DNA of 64,000 nucleotides. It comes from Desulfuromonadaceae bacterium (GTDB lineage Bacteria; Desulfobacterota; Desulfuromonadia; Geobacterales; Pseudopelobacteraceae). Positions 8,503 through 18,518 of this stretch are shown one piece after another. The DNA is taken from contig JAQUIT010000005.1 in NCBI GenBank assembly GCA_028681335.1, positions 62,001 through 126,000 on the forward strand. Reading direction: 5' to 3'. Below the pieces are notes generated by a model. The model ran no database searches, was not told the origin of the DNA, and worked only from the letters and a program-made list of their open reading frames with translations. The position numbers and the translations under genes are program-made. Positions within the stretch are counted from its first letter, which is position 1. Every line of letters begins with the position of its first letter.

Positions 8503-9636
8503 CTAACTGATAAAGTCCATTACTTTATCGAGAAAACCCTTTTTCATAGGGTGAACATCCTCTCCACTTATCTTGGCAAATTCCTCTAACAACTCTTTCT
8601 GCTTTTTGTTGAGGTTAGTAGGTGTTTCAATCCGGATAACAACCAGCTGGTCGCCACGACCATATCCCTGCAGAGAAGGGATACCCTTACCTTTCAGGCG
8701 ATAGATCTTTCCTGATTGGGTTCCGTCCGGGATCTTCATGGCAACCTTCCCGTCCAGTGTCGGAACATCAAGTTCGCAGCCGAGCGAGGCCTGAATAAAA
8801 CTGATCGGAACCTCACAGATAACATTATTTTCCTCACGCTGGAAGATCGCGTGTTCTTTGACGCTTATAGCAACGTATAAATCACCGTTGGGGCCGCCCT
8901 TACCCTGCCCGCCTTCGCCCGTCACCTTGAGCCGCGAACCGGTTTCAACTCCGCCAGGAATCTTGACCGAGAGCGTCTTCGTATCTTTTATGCTCCCCTT
9001 GCCGCGGCAGTCCGGGCATGGATCTTCAACCACCTTGCCTTCACCGTTACACTGGCCGCAGGTCTTGCTGACACTGAAAAAACCCTGCTGATAACGAACC
9101 TGTCCTGCACCGCGACAGGTTGGACATACTTTTGGATCGGTACCAGGTTTTGATCCCGAACCATTACAGGTACTGCACCGCTTGGCAAAAGGGACTTCAA
9201 TCTTTTTTTCAACACCAAAGGCCGCTTCTTCGAAACTGATCTCCATGTTGTAGAGCAGATCATCCCCGCGCCGTCCCTGTGTACGCCCTCTCCCAGCGCC
9301 TCCACCGCCGAAGATATCTCCGAAGATGTCGCCAAAAATATCGCCGAATGGAGTCCCGGCACCAAAACCGCCGAACCCGCCACCAGAAAAACCGCCCGAC
9401 CCGGAAACTCCGGCATGCCCATACTGGTCATACTGAGCGCGTTTCTGTGGGTCTGAAAGGATTTCATAAGCCTCTGAGGCCTCTTTAAAACTCTCCTCAG
9501 CAGCCTTGTCTCCCGGGTTCTTGTCAGGGTGGAACTGAACCGCCACCTTACGGAAGGCTTTTTTTATCTCGGTTTCAGAGGCGTTGCGATGAACCGCAAG
9601 CACCTCGTAATAATCGCGTTTTTCACCGTTTGCCAC
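8503..9636 (-). CDS. dnaJ: Chaperone DnaJ
   Basis: DnaJ delivers unfolded proteins to DnaK and stimulates its ATPase. The 377-residue protein has the full type I layout: a J domain (about 1-75) with HPD at 36-38, a Gly/Phe-rich linker with repeated FGGFG and [11 protein letters not shown] units, and a zinc domain with four CXXCXGXG motifs ([32 protein letters not shown]). Two beta-rich C-terminal substrate-binding domains follow. It is the last gene of the hrcA operon, 87 bases after dnaK with a hairpin repeat in the gap. Confidence 0.97.
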   Translation of the reverse strand: MANGEKRDYYEVLAVHRNASETEIKKAFRKVAVQFHPDKNPGDKAAEESFKEASEAYEILSDPQKRAQYDQYGHAGVSGSGGFSGGGFGGFGAGTPFGDIFGDIFGDIFGGGGAGRGRTQGRRGDDLLYNMEISFEEAAFGVEKKIEVPFAKRCSTCNGSGSKPGTDPKVCPTCRGAGQVRYQQGFFSVSKTCGQCNGEGKVVEDPCPDCRGKGSIKDTKTLSVKIPGGVETGSRLKVTGEGGQGKGGPNGDLYVAISVKEHAIFQREENNVICEVPISFIQASLGCELDVPTLDGKVAMKIPDGTQSGKIYRLKGKGIPSLQGYGRGDQLVVIRIETPTNLNKKQKELLEEFAKISGEDVHPMKKGFLDKVMDFIS

Positions 9637-9665
9637 AATAGGTCCTTTTATATCTTGAAATACGT

Positions 9666-9694
9666 GTAGGGGCGGGTCTAAAACCCGCCCCTAC
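9666..9694. repeat. GTAGGGGC-type hairpin repeat between dnaK and dnaJ
   Basis: Twelve-base arms (9666-9677 and 9683-9694) form GTAGGGGCGGGT/ACCCGCCCCTAC with a 5-base loop. The outer eight bases match the ends of the palindrome at 60810-60837, so both look like members of one dispersed family. Within the operon it could damp or process the dnaK-dnaJ transcript. Confidence 0.7.
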
Positions 9695-9723
9695 GGCACT
9701 GAACTGGAAAAACCCATCAGGAC

Positions 9724-11640
9724 CTATTTTTTCTCGTCCTTAACCTCTTCAAAATCGGCATCAACGACTTTATCGTCTCCCGGCTTGGCTGCTCCGCCCT
9801 GTTCTTCACCGGCAGCAGCTTCCCCCTCAGCCCCTTCCTTCTTGGCATACATCGCCTCTGCCAGTTTATGGGAGGCCTGAGCCAGTTCGTCGGTGGCTTT
9901 CTTGATGGCTTCGGCGTCTTCACCTTCCATCAATTTTTTAAGTTCAGCCAGTTTGTTTTCAATGTTCCCTTTTTCTACCGCATCAATCTTGTCGCCATAT
10001 TCTTTAAGCGATTTCTCGGTGCTATATACCATGCTGTCAGCATGATTACGAGCCTCGATAGCTTCACGCTTTTTCTTGTCTTCATCGGCATGAGCCTCGG
10101 CGTCACGCACCATCTTGTCGATCTCTTCCTTGGAGAGGCCGGAAGAGGCGGTAATGCTGATCGACTGCTCCTTGCCGGTACCAAGATCCTTGGCGGATAC
10201 ATGCACAATACCGTTGGCATCGATGTCAAAGGTGACTTCGATCTGAGGCAGACCACGCGGTGCCGACGGAATGCCGGAAAGTTCAAAGTTACCGAGTGTC
10301 TTGTTGTCACGCGCCATTTCACGCTCACCCTGCAGAACGTGGATTGAAACTGCCGGCTGGTTATCGGCCGCAGTTGAGAAGACCTGACTCTTGCGGCACG
10401 GGATTGTGGTATTTTTCTCAATCAGCTTGGTCATGACGCTGCCCAGCGTTTCAATCCCCAGGGAAAGCGGCGTAACATCCAGCAGCAACACATCCTTGAC
10501 GTCGCCTCTCAGAACACCACCCTGAATACCGGCGCCGATGGCGACGACCTCATCCGGATTAACGCCCTTATTAGGCACTTTACCGAAGATGTCCTCGACA
10601 CATTTCTGCACGGCAGGCATACGGGTCATACCACCAACAAGAATAACTTCATCGATCTGGCTTGCAGTCAGGCCGGCGTCTTTCAGGGCGGTGCGACATG
10701 GCCCCTCAAGTTTTGCCAGCAGCTGGGCACAGATAGACTCAAGCTTGGCACGCGTAAGCTTCAGTGTCAGATGTTTCGGCCCGGAGGCATCAGCAGTAAT
10801 GAACGGAAGGTTGATGTCCGTTTCTACAGAGGTGGAAAGCTCGCACTTCGCCTTTTCGGCTGCCTCTTTGAGACGCTGAAGAGCCATCTTGTCACCACGA
10901 AGATCGATTCCCTGATCCTTCTTGAACTCATCGGCAATCCAGTCGATAACCAGCTGGTCGAAGTCCTCTCCGCCCAGAAATGTATCGCCGTTGGTTGACT
11001 TAACTTCAAAGACGCCATCGCCCAGTTCCAAAATGGAGACATCGAATGTACCGCCGCCAAGGTCGAATACGGCAATCTTCTCGTCCTTCTTCTTGTCCAG
11101 ACCATATGCCAGCGCTGCAGCAGTCGGCTCGTTAATGATACGCAGTACGTTCAAACCGGCAATCTTACCGGCATCTTTGGTTGCCTGGCGCTGGGAATCA
11201 TCGAAGTAAGCCGGTACGGTAATAACCGCATCCGTGACGCTCGCTCCCAGATAGTCCTCTGCAGTCTTCTTCATTTTCTGCAGGATCATTGCCGAGATTT
11301 CCGGGGCTGAATAGCGCTTGTCGCGCACTTCTACCCAGGCATCGCCGTTATCGGCTTTGACGATTTTAAATGGCGAGATAGCGATGTCTTTCTTAACCGC
11401 TTCCGTATCAAACTTGCGCCCGATCAGACGCTTGATTGAATAGAGGGTGTTCTCCGGGTTGGTGACCGCCTGGCGTTTGGCCTGCTGACCGACGAGGCGC
11501 TCGCCGCTGTCGGAAATGGCTACCATCGAAGGCGTTGTGCGCCCACCTTCGGAGTTGGCTATAACAACGGGTTCACCACCCTCCATAATTGAAACACAAG
11601 AGTTGGTTGTTCCCAGGTCTATTCCGATTACTTTACTCAT
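9724..11640 (-). CDS. dnaK: Chaperone DnaK (Hsp70)
   Basis: The 638-residue protein is a complete Hsp70. The N-terminal ATPase starts [13 protein letters not shown] and holds the phosphate motif [14 protein letters not shown] and the adenosine-site motif [11 protein letters not shown]. The substrate-binding domain and a helical lid follow, then a Gly/Ala/Glu-rich tail ending EEVKDEKK. It works with GrpE (nucleotide exchange) and DnaJ, both encoded beside it. A GGAGGA lies before the ATG. Transcription is inferred to come from the HrcA-controlled promoter upstream of hrcA; no second CIRCE is present in the 78-base gap to grpE. Confidence 0.98.
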   Translation of the reverse strand: MSKVIGIDLGTTNSCVSIMEGGEPVVIANSEGGRTTPSMVAISDSGERLVGQQAKRQAVTNPENTLYSIKRLIGRKFDTEAVKKDIAISPFKIVKADNGDAWVEVRDKRYSAPEISAMILQKMKKTAEDYLGASVTDAVITVPAYFDDSQRQATKDAGKIAGLNVLRIINEPTAAALAYGLDKKKDEKIAVFDLGGGTFDVSILELGDGVFEVKSTNGDTFLGGEDFDQLVIDWIADEFKKDQGIDLRGDKMALQRLKEAAEKAKCELSTSVETDINLPFITADASGPKHLTLKLTRAKLESICAQLLAKLEGPCRTALKDAGLTASQIDEVILVGGMTRMPAVQKCVEDIFGKVPNKGVNPDEVVAIGAGIQGGVLRGDVKDVLLLDVTPLSLGIETLGSVMTKLIEKNTTIPCRKSQVFSTAADNQPAVSIHVLQGEREMARDNKTLGNFELSGIPSAPRGLPQIEVTFDIDANGIVHVSAKDLGTGKEQSISITASSGLSKEEIDKMVRDAEAHADEDKKKREAIEARNHADSMVYSTEKSLKEYGDKIDAVEKGNIENKLAELKKLMEGEDAEAIKKATDELAQASHKLAEAMYAKKEGAEGEAAAGEEQGGAAKPGDDKVVDADFEEVKDEKK

Positions 11641-11718
11641 GACGTGTAGTCCTCCTTTTTGGATGCTCTGATAGAAAGATATTCATCGTGTTTACAAAAA
11701 ACAAGGTCTTGCAAAAAA

Positions 11719-12273
11719 TTATTTTAGCGGCACAGCTACTGTCACCATCGCCGGCCGCAGCAACCGTTCTTTAAGCATGTACCCTTTCTGATACTCTTCA
11801 ACGACAGTATTCGGTTCATGCTGATCGGTCGGAACCTGTGCCATCGCCTGATGGTAGGCTGAGTCAAAGACTGCTCCCACGGCCTCAACAGGGGTTACAT
11901 TGAACTTTTTGAGTGCCGTAAGCAACATGGCATGCGTCATGCGAATACCTTCAATAATGGCCCCCTGATCGTCCACAGCGGAATGCGCAAGAGCCCGTTC
12001 GAGGTTGTCAATGATCGGCAATATCTCTTCAAGCAACGATTTGTTGCCATAGTTCAACAACTCTTCCTTTTCGCGCCCTACACGCTTACGGTAATTTTCA
12101 AGATCAGCCCGCTCACGTAGAAAGCGATCCCAGTTTTCACGTGCCTCCTTCTCTTTGGCAGCCAACTGGTCCTCAAGTGTCCCCCCTTCTTCAGGAAGCT
12201 TGATGTCAGATGCAGCTTTCTCATCAATAACGGCTTCAGATTTTGCGTTCTCGGCACTATCTTTTGTTTCCAT
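11719..12273 (-). CDS. grpE: Nucleotide exchange factor GrpE
   Basis: GrpE releases ADP from DnaK. The 184-residue protein has an acidic disordered N-terminus, a long charged helix ([21 protein letters not shown], the dimer coiled coil) and a C-terminal beta domain with a [21 protein letters not shown] segment, the family signature. It lies between hrcA and dnaK in the heat-shock operon, about 108 bases after hrcA. Confidence 0.96.
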   Translation of the reverse strand: METKDSAENAKSEAVIDEKAASDIKLPEEGGTLEDQLAAKEKEARENWDRFLRERADLENYRKRVGREKEELLNYGNKSLLEEILPIIDNLERALAHSAVDDQGAIIEGIRMTHAMLLTALKKFNVTPVEAVGAVFDSAYHQAMAQVPTDQHEPNTVVEEYQKGYMLKERLLRPAMVTVAVPLK

Positions 12274-12381
12274 ACGTTGGCATCCTTTTGCTATTTTTTA
12301 ATAATTTCACAGGCTGTCCTGCACTAAAGTAAGGAGAAACCACCTGGGTTACTCACTTAACCCTGCCAAGCAAAGCCGGAT

Positions 12382-13413
12382 TCACACTTCACTTAAAAAC
12401 TTGCTAACCATCCGGGCTGTGTAGTCAACAATCGGAATCACACTCGAATAACCCATGCGGGTCGGACCTATCACCCCAAGCATACCGACCGTGTTGCTGC
12501 TGGTAACGAAACGGGAGGTAATCAGGCTGACGCCGGCTGATTGGCTGAGCGATGTTTCCGAGCCGATATAAATCTGCACACCATCCGCCGTCATGCAGCG
12601 CGACAGGAGCTGCACGAGCATCCCCTTCTGCTCGAAGGCCTGATAGATCTCCTTCATCCGCCCGGCATCACTGAATTCCGGTTGGTCGAGGATACGCGCC
12701 TGCCCCTCGACAAAAATCTCGTCCCCTTCCAGCCGTACCGCCTGCTCACTGATTTTCAGGGCACGTGACATGAGCTGGTCATAGTGAACTTTTTCGGATG
12801 ACATCTCCGCTAAAATCAGTTCTCTAACCTGGGTGATCGTTAAACCCTGCATCCTGTCGTTCAGATAATTCCCCATCCTGACGAGCTCTTCAGGAGCGTA
12901 ATCATCATCCGTCTCAATGAGGCGGTTCTGCAGCGCCCCCTTGCTGGAGACCAGGATAGCCAGTATCTTGCGTTGGCCAAGGCGTATGAATTCAATATGG
13001 CGGAAGACATCCGCGGTAAAGCTCGGAGCGACGACAATACCCATGTAATTGGAGAGTTGTGACAGCGTCCGGCTGGTTTCTTTCAGGATGCCGGACAGAC
13101 CGACACCGGCCTGACGGCAATGGCTTATGATCTGGCGCTTTTCATCACGGCTGACCTGACGCAGGGCGACCAGAGAATCCACATAAATACGGTAGGCTTT
13201 TTCAGTCGGAATCCGCCCCGCCGATGTATGCGGCGACGTCAGCAGTCCCATTTCCTCCAGATTTGCCATGACATTGCGCACGGTTGCCGATGAGAGGGTC
13301 ATCGCATGACGACGTGCGACGGCGCTGCTACCGACCGGTTCGGCGGTAGCAATATAATCCTCAACAATCGCTTCCAGTATCTGCCTGCTGCGGGCAGAAA
13401 GCTCAACATCCAT
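12382..13413 (-). CDS. hrcA: Heat-inducible transcription repressor HrcA
   Basis: HrcA binds CIRCE operators and represses chaperone genes until heat titrates GroEL away. From the ATG at 13413 the protein has about 343 residues. It starts with a winged helix (LSARSRQILEAIVEDYI, then SSATVRNVMANLEEMGLL), continues through a GAF-like dimer domain, and ends in the usual VDYTARMVSKFL. A longer frame from a GTG at 13437 is rejected because that codon lies inside the CIRCE operator. A GGGG lies eight bases before the chosen ATG. The operon order hrcA-grpE-dnaK-dnaJ is the classical one. Confidence 0.96.
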   Translation of the reverse strand: MDVELSARSRQILEAIVEDYIATAEPVGSSAVARRHAMTLSSATVRNVMANLEEMGLLTSPHTSAGRIPTEKAYRIYVDSLVALRQVSRDEKRQIISHCRQAGVGLSGILKETSRTLSQLSNYMGIVVAPSFTADVFRHIEFIRLGQRKILAILVSSKGALQNRLIETDDDYAPEELVRMGNYLNDRMQGLTITQVRELILAEMSSEKVHYDQLMSRALKISEQAVRLEGDEIFVEGQARILDQPEFSDAGRMKEIYQAFEQKGMLVQLLSRCMTADGVQIYIGSETSLSQSAGVSLITSRFVTSSNTVGMLGVIGPTRMGYSSVIPIVDYTARMVSKFLSEV

Positions 13414-13430
13414 GTCATAACCCCGCGAAA

Positions 13431-13457
13431 ATAGCACTCGCCACAGGTGAGTGCTAA
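13431..13457 (-). promoter_or_regulatory. CIRCE operator for HrcA
   Basis: On the minus strand the sequence is TTAGCACTC, nine bases, then GAGTGCTAT. It matches the CIRCE consensus TTAGCACTC-N9-GAGTGCTAA at 17 of 18 arm positions. It starts at about the predicted transcription start and ends 17 bases before the hrcA ATG, the usual place for autoregulation. Confidence 0.95.
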
Positions 13458-13464
13458 CAGTTCC

Positions 13465-13495
13465 AAGGTAATAAGCGACCCCGTTTTTGTCAAGG
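13465..13495 (-). promoter_or_regulatory. Promoter of the hrcA operon
   Basis: On the minus strand TTGACA (13493-13488) and TACCTT (13470-13465) are 17 bases apart, and the predicted start falls at the edge of the CIRCE. The extended core CCTTGAC-N17-TTACCTT occurs identically upstream of hsp20-lon. Confidence 0.75.
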
Positions 13496-13517
13496 ATATT
13501 TGAGGAGATTTATTGGA

Positions 13518-14465
13518 TCAAACGTGGTTGCGCAGCATCAGTTGCGACGGATGGGGGGAAAGATACGCCTGTCGTTTCAGGTACTGCTGGTCGTATTTGC
13601 CTATATAGTGACGAAGCAGCGTCAACGGCACAATCAGTGGCAACAGATGGTCGTGGTACTGACCAATGACCTCAAGAAGTTCCGCTTTCTCGCCGGATGA
13701 AAGCTGCTGCTTGAAATAACCCATGATATGCTGCAGCACATTGGTGTTCTTTTTCACGGTAGCATGAAGAGCGAGCCCTCTCATGAACAGCTCTTCGTAG
13801 CGCGGCAGCAGATCGCGAAGTTCCAGCTCTGAAGCGTGCGCCACAAGCGCACCCATCTCACGGTAAATCTGCGGGCTGTGGGCCATCAGCAGCAGTTTGT
13901 TATCGGTGTGGAACTCCACAAGCCGGCCTACCGTAGGATGCAATGCGACAAAATCCTTCCAGCGCCGGTAGCTGAACACCCGTTCGATAAAGTTTTCACG
14001 GATGGCCGGATCGTTCAAACGTCCTTCCTCCTCCATCGGCAGCAGCACAAAACGACGGGCCATTGCAGAGGCAAACAGGCCGCTCCCGACTTTCCGCGCC
14101 TGCCCGTTGTTATAAACCTTGACACGAAACAGCCCCGAGCTTGGAGAGTCCTTCTTGAAGATAAAGCCGCACAGCTCCTCGTTCGCCAGCTCGCTTACCT
14201 TAGCCGAACAATACGTCAGCATCTGCTCTGTTTTGTCGACCCGCGTCTGGCGGGTCATCAGGCGCGGGGCAAGGGGATCACCTTCAAGTCGCATCGCTTC
14301 ACGAGGGATCGGCAGCCCGCACTCAGCCTCGGGGCATACCGGAAGAAAGGTGAAATACTCTCCCAGAGTGTCCGTAATGTACCGGTCATGCTTGTGCCCG
14401 CCATCATAACGCACATGTTCCCCCAGCAAACAGGCACTGACACCGATTTTGACCGGCTGCGTCAT
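13518..14465 (-). CDS. DUF523 and DUF1722 domain protein
   Basis: The 315-residue protein joins two domains of unknown biochemical role. The N-terminal DUF523 part begins KIGVSACLLGEHVRYDGGHK and contains FLPVCPEAECGLPIPRE, with conserved cysteines. The C-terminal DUF1722 (YbgA-like) part contains TVKKNTNVLQHIMGYFK and ends LTLLRHYIGKYDQQYLKRQAYL. This fusion is common in bacteria, sometimes near photolyase or stress genes; no function is claimed. Its ATG overlaps the stop of the upstream kinase-like gene as ATGA, so the two are translationally coupled. Confidence 0.88.
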   Translation of the reverse strand: MTQPVKIGVSACLLGEHVRYDGGHKHDRYITDTLGEYFTFLPVCPEAECGLPIPREAMRLEGDPLAPRLMTRQTRVDKTEQMLTYCSAKVSELANEELCGFIFKKDSPSSGLFRVKVYNNGQARKVGSGLFASAMARRFVLLPMEEEGRLNDPAIRENFIERVFSYRRWKDFVALHPTVGRLVEFHTDNKLLLMAHSPQIYREMGALVAHASELELRDLLPRYEELFMRGLALHATVKKNTNVLQHIMGYFKQQLSSGEKAELLEVIGQYHDHLLPLIVPLTLLRHYIGKYDQQYLKRQAYLSPHPSQLMLRNHV

Positions 14466-15184
14466 ATTCGCCGCCCGCCATATCCGGCGCAGACAAAATC
14501 GGCAATGGTATGGGCCATGGCACCGGGAGTAATACGATCGTTATTGAACAGCAAATCATAAAGAGCCGGGTCATGATCATCCTGACTGAGAAAATCCCTG
14601 GTGAAATGATCGCGCAGCTTCTGCTGCTTGTGCATCAGCTTTTCGGCGCCATCCGTTTCTATATTCAATCGGCTGGCGAGTGTGGCAGTTTTAAATTCTG
14701 CGGAGCCGTATATCCGAAAGTCGTATGAATGCTCGATATGCCTTGTAATGATCGCTCCACCAAGCTCTACAATAATGACATTACCCTGTTCTGCCAGCGC
14801 AACAATATGGCGGGAAAGGAGCATGAAGCACTCCTGGTCGCTTTTCCAGCGCGGCGAGAAGGTTGCCAGCACCTCATTCAGGATCCGGTTGTTCTCGCCC
14901 AGAGTTTGCAGTATTTCTTCCGAGATATTATGGTGCCGCGCGACCTCTTCCAGAACCGCCTTGTCTATCATTACCCATTCGTCGCCAGTCTTCTGCATCA
15001 TAAGCTCGCGCAACCGCTCGGCAACAGGGTACCCTTCGCAGCCGAATTCACGCGAGATGGTGATGCATGGCCGCGGCTTTGGCTTTTTGTTGCGCAAGGC
15101 TGCTTTTTCCCGCTGCCTGCGATTATACTCCTCCAGAGAACCTATCCTTAAATCAACGGAGGGTATTAACAAGTTTTCCGGCAT
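14462..15184 (-). CDS. Cytidylate kinase-like family protein
   Basis: About 240 residues. The core starts PCITISREFGCEGYPVAERL, a variant P-loop typical of the cytidylate kinase-like family (Cytidylate_kin_2), and has an NNDRITPGAMA segment near the C-terminus. Members resemble nucleoside monophosphate kinases but their substrates are mostly untested, so this is not called cmk. The start at 15184 has GAGGAGG close upstream and is preferred over a longer frame from 15238. It is coupled by an ATGA overlap to the DUF523/DUF1722 gene. Confidence 0.83.
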   Translation of the reverse strand: MPENLLIPSVDLRIGSLEEYNRRQREKAALRNKKPKPRPCITISREFGCEGYPVAERLRELMMQKTGDEWVMIDKAVLEEVARHHNISEEILQTLGENNRILNEVLATFSPRWKSDQECFMLLSRHIVALAEQGNVIIVELGGAIITRHIEHSYDFRIYGSAEFKTATLASRLNIETDGAEKLMHKQQKLRDHFTRDFLSQDDHDPALYDLLFNNDRITPGAMAHTIADFVCAGYGGRRI

Positions 15185-15342
15185 AGTGCCTCCTCGCTTT
15201 ATCAGCGCCCGGACAGGACGCTTCGGCATCAATTTCACCTGACACAGATTGTTCTAATGACGTATAACGAATGTAAACACTACCATAGCCTCATATAAAA
15301 GCAAGTACGCGGCCCAATCTTATACGCTTTAAAACTAGCCAC

Positions 15343-15372
15343 TTGAAACGCATTGCCAATTAAGACTATATT
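15343..15372 (+). promoter_or_regulatory. Candidate sigma-70 promoter of wrbA
   Basis: TTGAAA (15343-15348), 18 bases, then TATATT (15367-15372), about 85 bases before the wrbA start. Both boxes are good matches; the call rests on pattern only. Confidence 0.4.
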
Positions 15373-15456
15373 TATCTTATTCACTTATTGCGTTGCTGTG
15401 GTATTGTTATGCAAAGAAATTAGAGCGGACATTTCTTATCTCGGGAGGAGCAAGTA

Positions 15457-16071
15457 ATGTGTAAAATTGTGATCGTTCAGTACAGCATGTATGGGCATAT
15501 TTTCAAGATGGCAGAAGCGGTAGCGGAGGGCGTACGGGAGGTTGCCGGCTGTGAAGTGAACATTAAGCGTGTCCCGGAAACACTATCGGACGAAGTTTTG
15601 GGAATGATGGGGGCAGTGGAGGCACAGAAGAAGATGGCGCACATTCCGCTGGCCACGGTGGATGACCTGGCAGAGGCTGACGCTGTCATATTCGGCACCC
15701 CGACCCGCTTTGGTAATATGTGCGGCCAGATGCGGCAATTTCTTGATGCGTCAGGCGGGCTCTGGATGAAAGGGGCCCTGATAGGCAAACCGGCCAGCGT
15801 ATTCTGCAGTTCGGCCACCCAGCATGGTGGCCAGGAATCGACGATCCTCAGTTTTCATACAACCCTGCTGCACCACGGCATGATCATTGTGGGGCTTCCC
15901 TACTCGTTTGCCGGGCAAATGGGCTTTTCGGAAGTTACCGGCGGCAGTCCCTACGGCGCTACCACTATCACCGGCGGGCAGGGAGAGAGAATGCCAAGCG
16001 AAAACGAGCTGGCCGGTGCCCGCTTCCAAGGCTCTCACGTGGCTCGTATTGCACTGAAGCTGAAAGGGTAA
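15457..16071 (+). CDS. wrbA: NAD(P)H:quinone oxidoreductase WrbA
   Basis: WrbA is a tetrameric FMN flavodoxin-like enzyme that reduces quinones by two electrons and so avoids semiquinone radicals. The 204-residue protein begins [25 protein letters not shown] (flavodoxin phosphate loop region) and contains the family segments [31 protein letters not shown] and [20 protein letters not shown] lies before the ATG. It is followed 26 bases later by an Old Yellow Enzyme, making a two-gene flavin redox operon that ends in a terminator. Confidence 0.95.
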   Translation: MCKIVIVQYSMYGHIFKMAEAVAEGVREVAGCEVNIKRVPETLSDEVLGMMGAVEAQKKMAHIPLATVDDLAEADAVIFGTPTRFGNMCGQMRQFLDASGGLWMKGALIGKPASVFCSSATQHGGQESTILSFHTTLLHHGMIIVGLPYSFAGQMGFSEVTGGSPYGATTITGGQGERMPSENELAGARFQGSHVARIALKLKG

Positions 16072-16097
16072 CAAGCTCACCATCAGGAGAGATCACC

Positions 16098-17189
16098 ATG
16101 AAACTTTTTTCCCCGATACTCTTAGGAGTAACCGAACTTAAAAACCGTATAGCAATGGCACCCATGACCCGCAATCGGGCGCTAGACAACCTGCCCAACG
16201 AGTTGATGGCGAAATACTATGGGCAGCGAGCCGGAGCCGGACTGATCATAACAGAGGGAACGTCACCCTCCCCTAATGGCCTCGGCTACGCCCGCATTCC
16301 TGGAATCCATTCCGTCGAGCAGACCTCCGCCTGGAAACTTATCACCGATGCTGTACATGCACGTGACGGGAAGATCTTTATCCAGCTGATGCACTGCGGA
16401 CGCGTCGGAAGCACGCTGAATTTGCCACCAGGTGCAAGACTGCTAGCACCGTCTGCTGTCGCCATGAACGGCAGCATCTGGACCGATAGTCAGAATGAGC
16501 AACCGTACGGCACTCCTGGCGAGATGACGTCAGCCGACATCCGCACCACCATCGGTGAATACGCTCAGGCGGCACGCAATGCCATCGCTGCCGGTTTTGA
16601 CGGGGTTGAAGTTCATGGCGCCAACGGCTACCTTATCACCCAATTTCTTGACCCGGGGGCTAACCTGCGGAACGACGAGTTTGGCGGAGATTCTACACGC
16701 CGGAACCGTTTTGCCCTGGAAGTTGTGTCTGCCGTAGTAGCTGCCATCGGTGCAGAGCGGGTCGGCATAAGGATTTCACCCTACGGCCTGTTCAACGACA
16801 TGAGCGGAGACTACACGGGGATTGCGGATCAGTATGTGTCACTGGCGGCGAAGCTTGGGAAATTCAGCCTTTGCTACCTCCACCTTGTTGACCACTCTGC
16901 AATGGGTGCACCAAGGCCCGATCCAGCTACAGTTGCATCGATCTGCCGCGAGTTCCGCAGAGCGGGAGGCGGCAACGTCATACTTTCCGGGGGCTACGAC
17001 CGCGACCGGGCCGAGGCAGATCTGGAAAGCGGTGCAGCAGATCTGGTAGCATACGGGCGGCCATTCATTGCCAACCCTGATCTGGTTGAACGCTTGAAAA
17101 TCAATGCCCCGCTGAACAGCGCCGACCAGGCGACCTTCTACTCATCAGGCAGCACCGGTTATACCGACTACCCAGGTTATACTCCCTAG
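16098..17189 (+). CDS. Old Yellow Enzyme family alkene reductase
   Basis: The 363-residue protein is an FMN TIM barrel that should reduce activated C=C bonds (enals, enones, nitro compounds) with NAD(P)H, like NemA or YqjM relatives. It starts LFSPILLGVTELKNRIAMAPMTR. The substrate-anchoring pair is H173 and N176 in VHGANGYLI, and a GYDRDRAEADLESGAADLVAYGRPFIANPDL segment covers the FMN phosphate site. The sequence is closer to the classical NemA group than to thermophilic-type enzymes. It shares an operon with wrbA, consistent with electrophile or quinone stress. Natural substrate unknown. Confidence 0.92.
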   Translation: MKLFSPILLGVTELKNRIAMAPMTRNRALDNLPNELMAKYYGQRAGAGLIITEGTSPSPNGLGYARIPGIHSVEQTSAWKLITDAVHARDGKIFIQLMHCGRVGSTLNLPPGARLLAPSAVAMNGSIWTDSQNEQPYGTPGEMTSADIRTTIGEYAQAARNAIAAGFDGVEVHGANGYLITQFLDPGANLRNDEFGGDSTRRNRFALEVVSAVVAAIGAERVGIRISPYGLFNDMSGDYTGIADQYVSLAAKLGKFSLCYLHLVDHSAMGAPRPDPATVASICREFRRAGGGNVILSGGYDRDRAEADLESGAADLVAYGRPFIANPDLVERLKINAPLNSADQATFYSSGSTGYTDYPGYTP

Positions 17190-17213
17190 CTCTCGGTTTG
17201 AAACCCAGACAAC

Positions 17214-17250
17214 AAAAAAAGGGGACACCTTGCGGTATCCCCTTTTTATT
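17214..17250 (+). terminator. Terminator after the wrbA-OYE operon
   Basis: AAAAAGGGGA-rich left arm and TCCCCTTTTT-rich right arm pair around the TTGC loop, with a T-rich tail. One mismatch is tolerated in the stem. The A/T symmetry means it could also act on the minus strand. Confidence 0.85.
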
Positions 17251-17489
17251 TTCTCTCCACCCTGTCGTCAGCTTTAAGGGCCTCCGGCGAGTTCCTTAAT
17301 TGTGGGAGCCAGTATACTGTTTCAGGCAGACCCGCGTACTGAAGGCAGCACACCACAGCAGGGAGCAACCCCCGATTTATTCAGCATTCCGCCCGGGCGC
17401 ATCGACTAACGGGCAGGGTAGAGAGAACAAAACATCTGATCAATTATTACTCCGATGACCCGAACATTTCAAGAGGTTTATGCAGCTCT
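17251..17489. other. Intergenic stretch with no gene seen
   Basis: Together with the preceding terminator this makes a 300-base gap between convergent genes. I see no reading frame of note, RNA fold or repeat here. The part nearest aroF may form its 3' end. Confidence 0.5.
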
Positions 17490-18503
17490 TCAGCGGCTTC
17501 CCAAAAAACGAGTCAACTGGTCAATTTCATTCATCATCTGCTCAAAACCTGGAAAGGTCAGCGACTGCGGCCCATCGGAAAGCGCCTTTTCCGGCTCGGG
17601 ATGGACTTCGATCAGCACACCATCAGCTCCGGCAACCAACGCCGCCTTGGCCATCGGTGAAACAAGTGAACGCTTGCCGGTTGCATGTGACGGATCAACC
17701 ATGATCGGCAGGTGTGAAAGCTCCTTGACCAGCGGCACAATCGAAAGATCAAGAGTGTTGCGGGTGGCGGTCTCAAAGGTACGAATGCCCCGTTCACAGA
17801 GAATAACCTGATCGTTCCCTTCCGCCAGAATATACTCGGCCGCCGCCAGAAACTCTTCAACAGTGGCACTCATGCCCCGCTTCAGAAGTACCGGTTTGCG
17901 GATTTTTCCCAGCTCGCGCAACAGGTCGAAGTTCTGCATATTGCGGGCGCCGACCTGCAGCAGGTCGGCATACTCTGCGACCAGACCAACATTATCCGGA
18001 CTCATGATTTCAGTAACAATCGGCAGACCGCTCTCTTTACCGGCAATTGCCAGCAGCTTGAGCCCCTCTTCACGAAGGCCCTGAAAGGTGTGCGGGCCGG
18101 TACGCGGTTTGAATGCCCCACCGCGCAGCATATCTCCGCCGCACTTTTTCACGAAGAGCGCGGTCTTGACGATCTGTTCCAGGCTTTCCACTGCGCAGGG
18201 ACCGCCAACAACGACCGGACGGCACCCCTGACCGACTTTGACACCGGCGACATCAACGATTGTATCTTCAGGATGAAAATCTCGCGAGACCAGTTTGTAC
18301 GGTTTAGAAACATGGATAACACGTTGCACGCCAGGCAGTTCCAATATCTTGCCGTCGTCCACATAGCCGTGGTTACCCAGCACACCAATGGCGGTCCGCT
18401 CACTTCCGGGAATCGGCTCGGCCCTGAACCCCATCTCTTTAACAATTCTACCAATGGCATCAACATCTGCCTGGGTGGCGCTGTGGTTCATTACTATCAG
18501 CAT
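17490..18503 (-). CDS. aroF: 3-deoxy-7-phosphoheptulonate synthase (DAHP synthase, type I-beta)
   Basis: The enzyme joins phosphoenolpyruvate and erythrose 4-phosphate, the first step of the shikimate pathway. The 337-residue protein has an N-terminal ferredoxin-like regulatory domain (about 1-70), as in the Thermotoga enzyme. The barrel carries [38 protein letters not shown] and DPSHATGKR, with the metal and substrate residues of the family. A GGGGAGAG lies before the ATG. It is 15 bases downstream of a Crp/Fnr regulator. Transketolase, which makes erythrose 4-phosphate, is encoded just upstream, a metabolically sensible neighbour. Confidence 0.95.
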   Translation of the reverse strand: MLIVMNHSATQADVDAIGRIVKEMGFRAEPIPGSERTAIGVLGNHGYVDDGKILELPGVQRVIHVSKPYKLVSRDFHPEDTIVDVAGVKVGQGCRPVVVGGPCAVESLEQIVKTALFVKKCGGDMLRGGAFKPRTGPHTFQGLREEGLKLLAIAGKESGLPIVTEIMSPDNVGLVAEYADLLQVGARNMQNFDLLRELGKIRKPVLLKRGMSATVEEFLAAAEYILAEGNDQVILCERGIRTFETATRNTLDLSIVPLVKELSHLPIMVDPSHATGKRSLVSPMAKAALVAGADGVLIEVHPEPEKALSDGPQSLTFPGFEQMMNEIDQLTRFLGSR

Positions 18504-18518
18504 TACACTCTCCCCGCT

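Noticed and set aside
13413-13437. GTG start that would lengthen hrcA by eight codons
   Set aside because: The codon lies within the CIRCE operator and at about the promoter's start point, so it cannot be on a normal transcript with a ribosome site.
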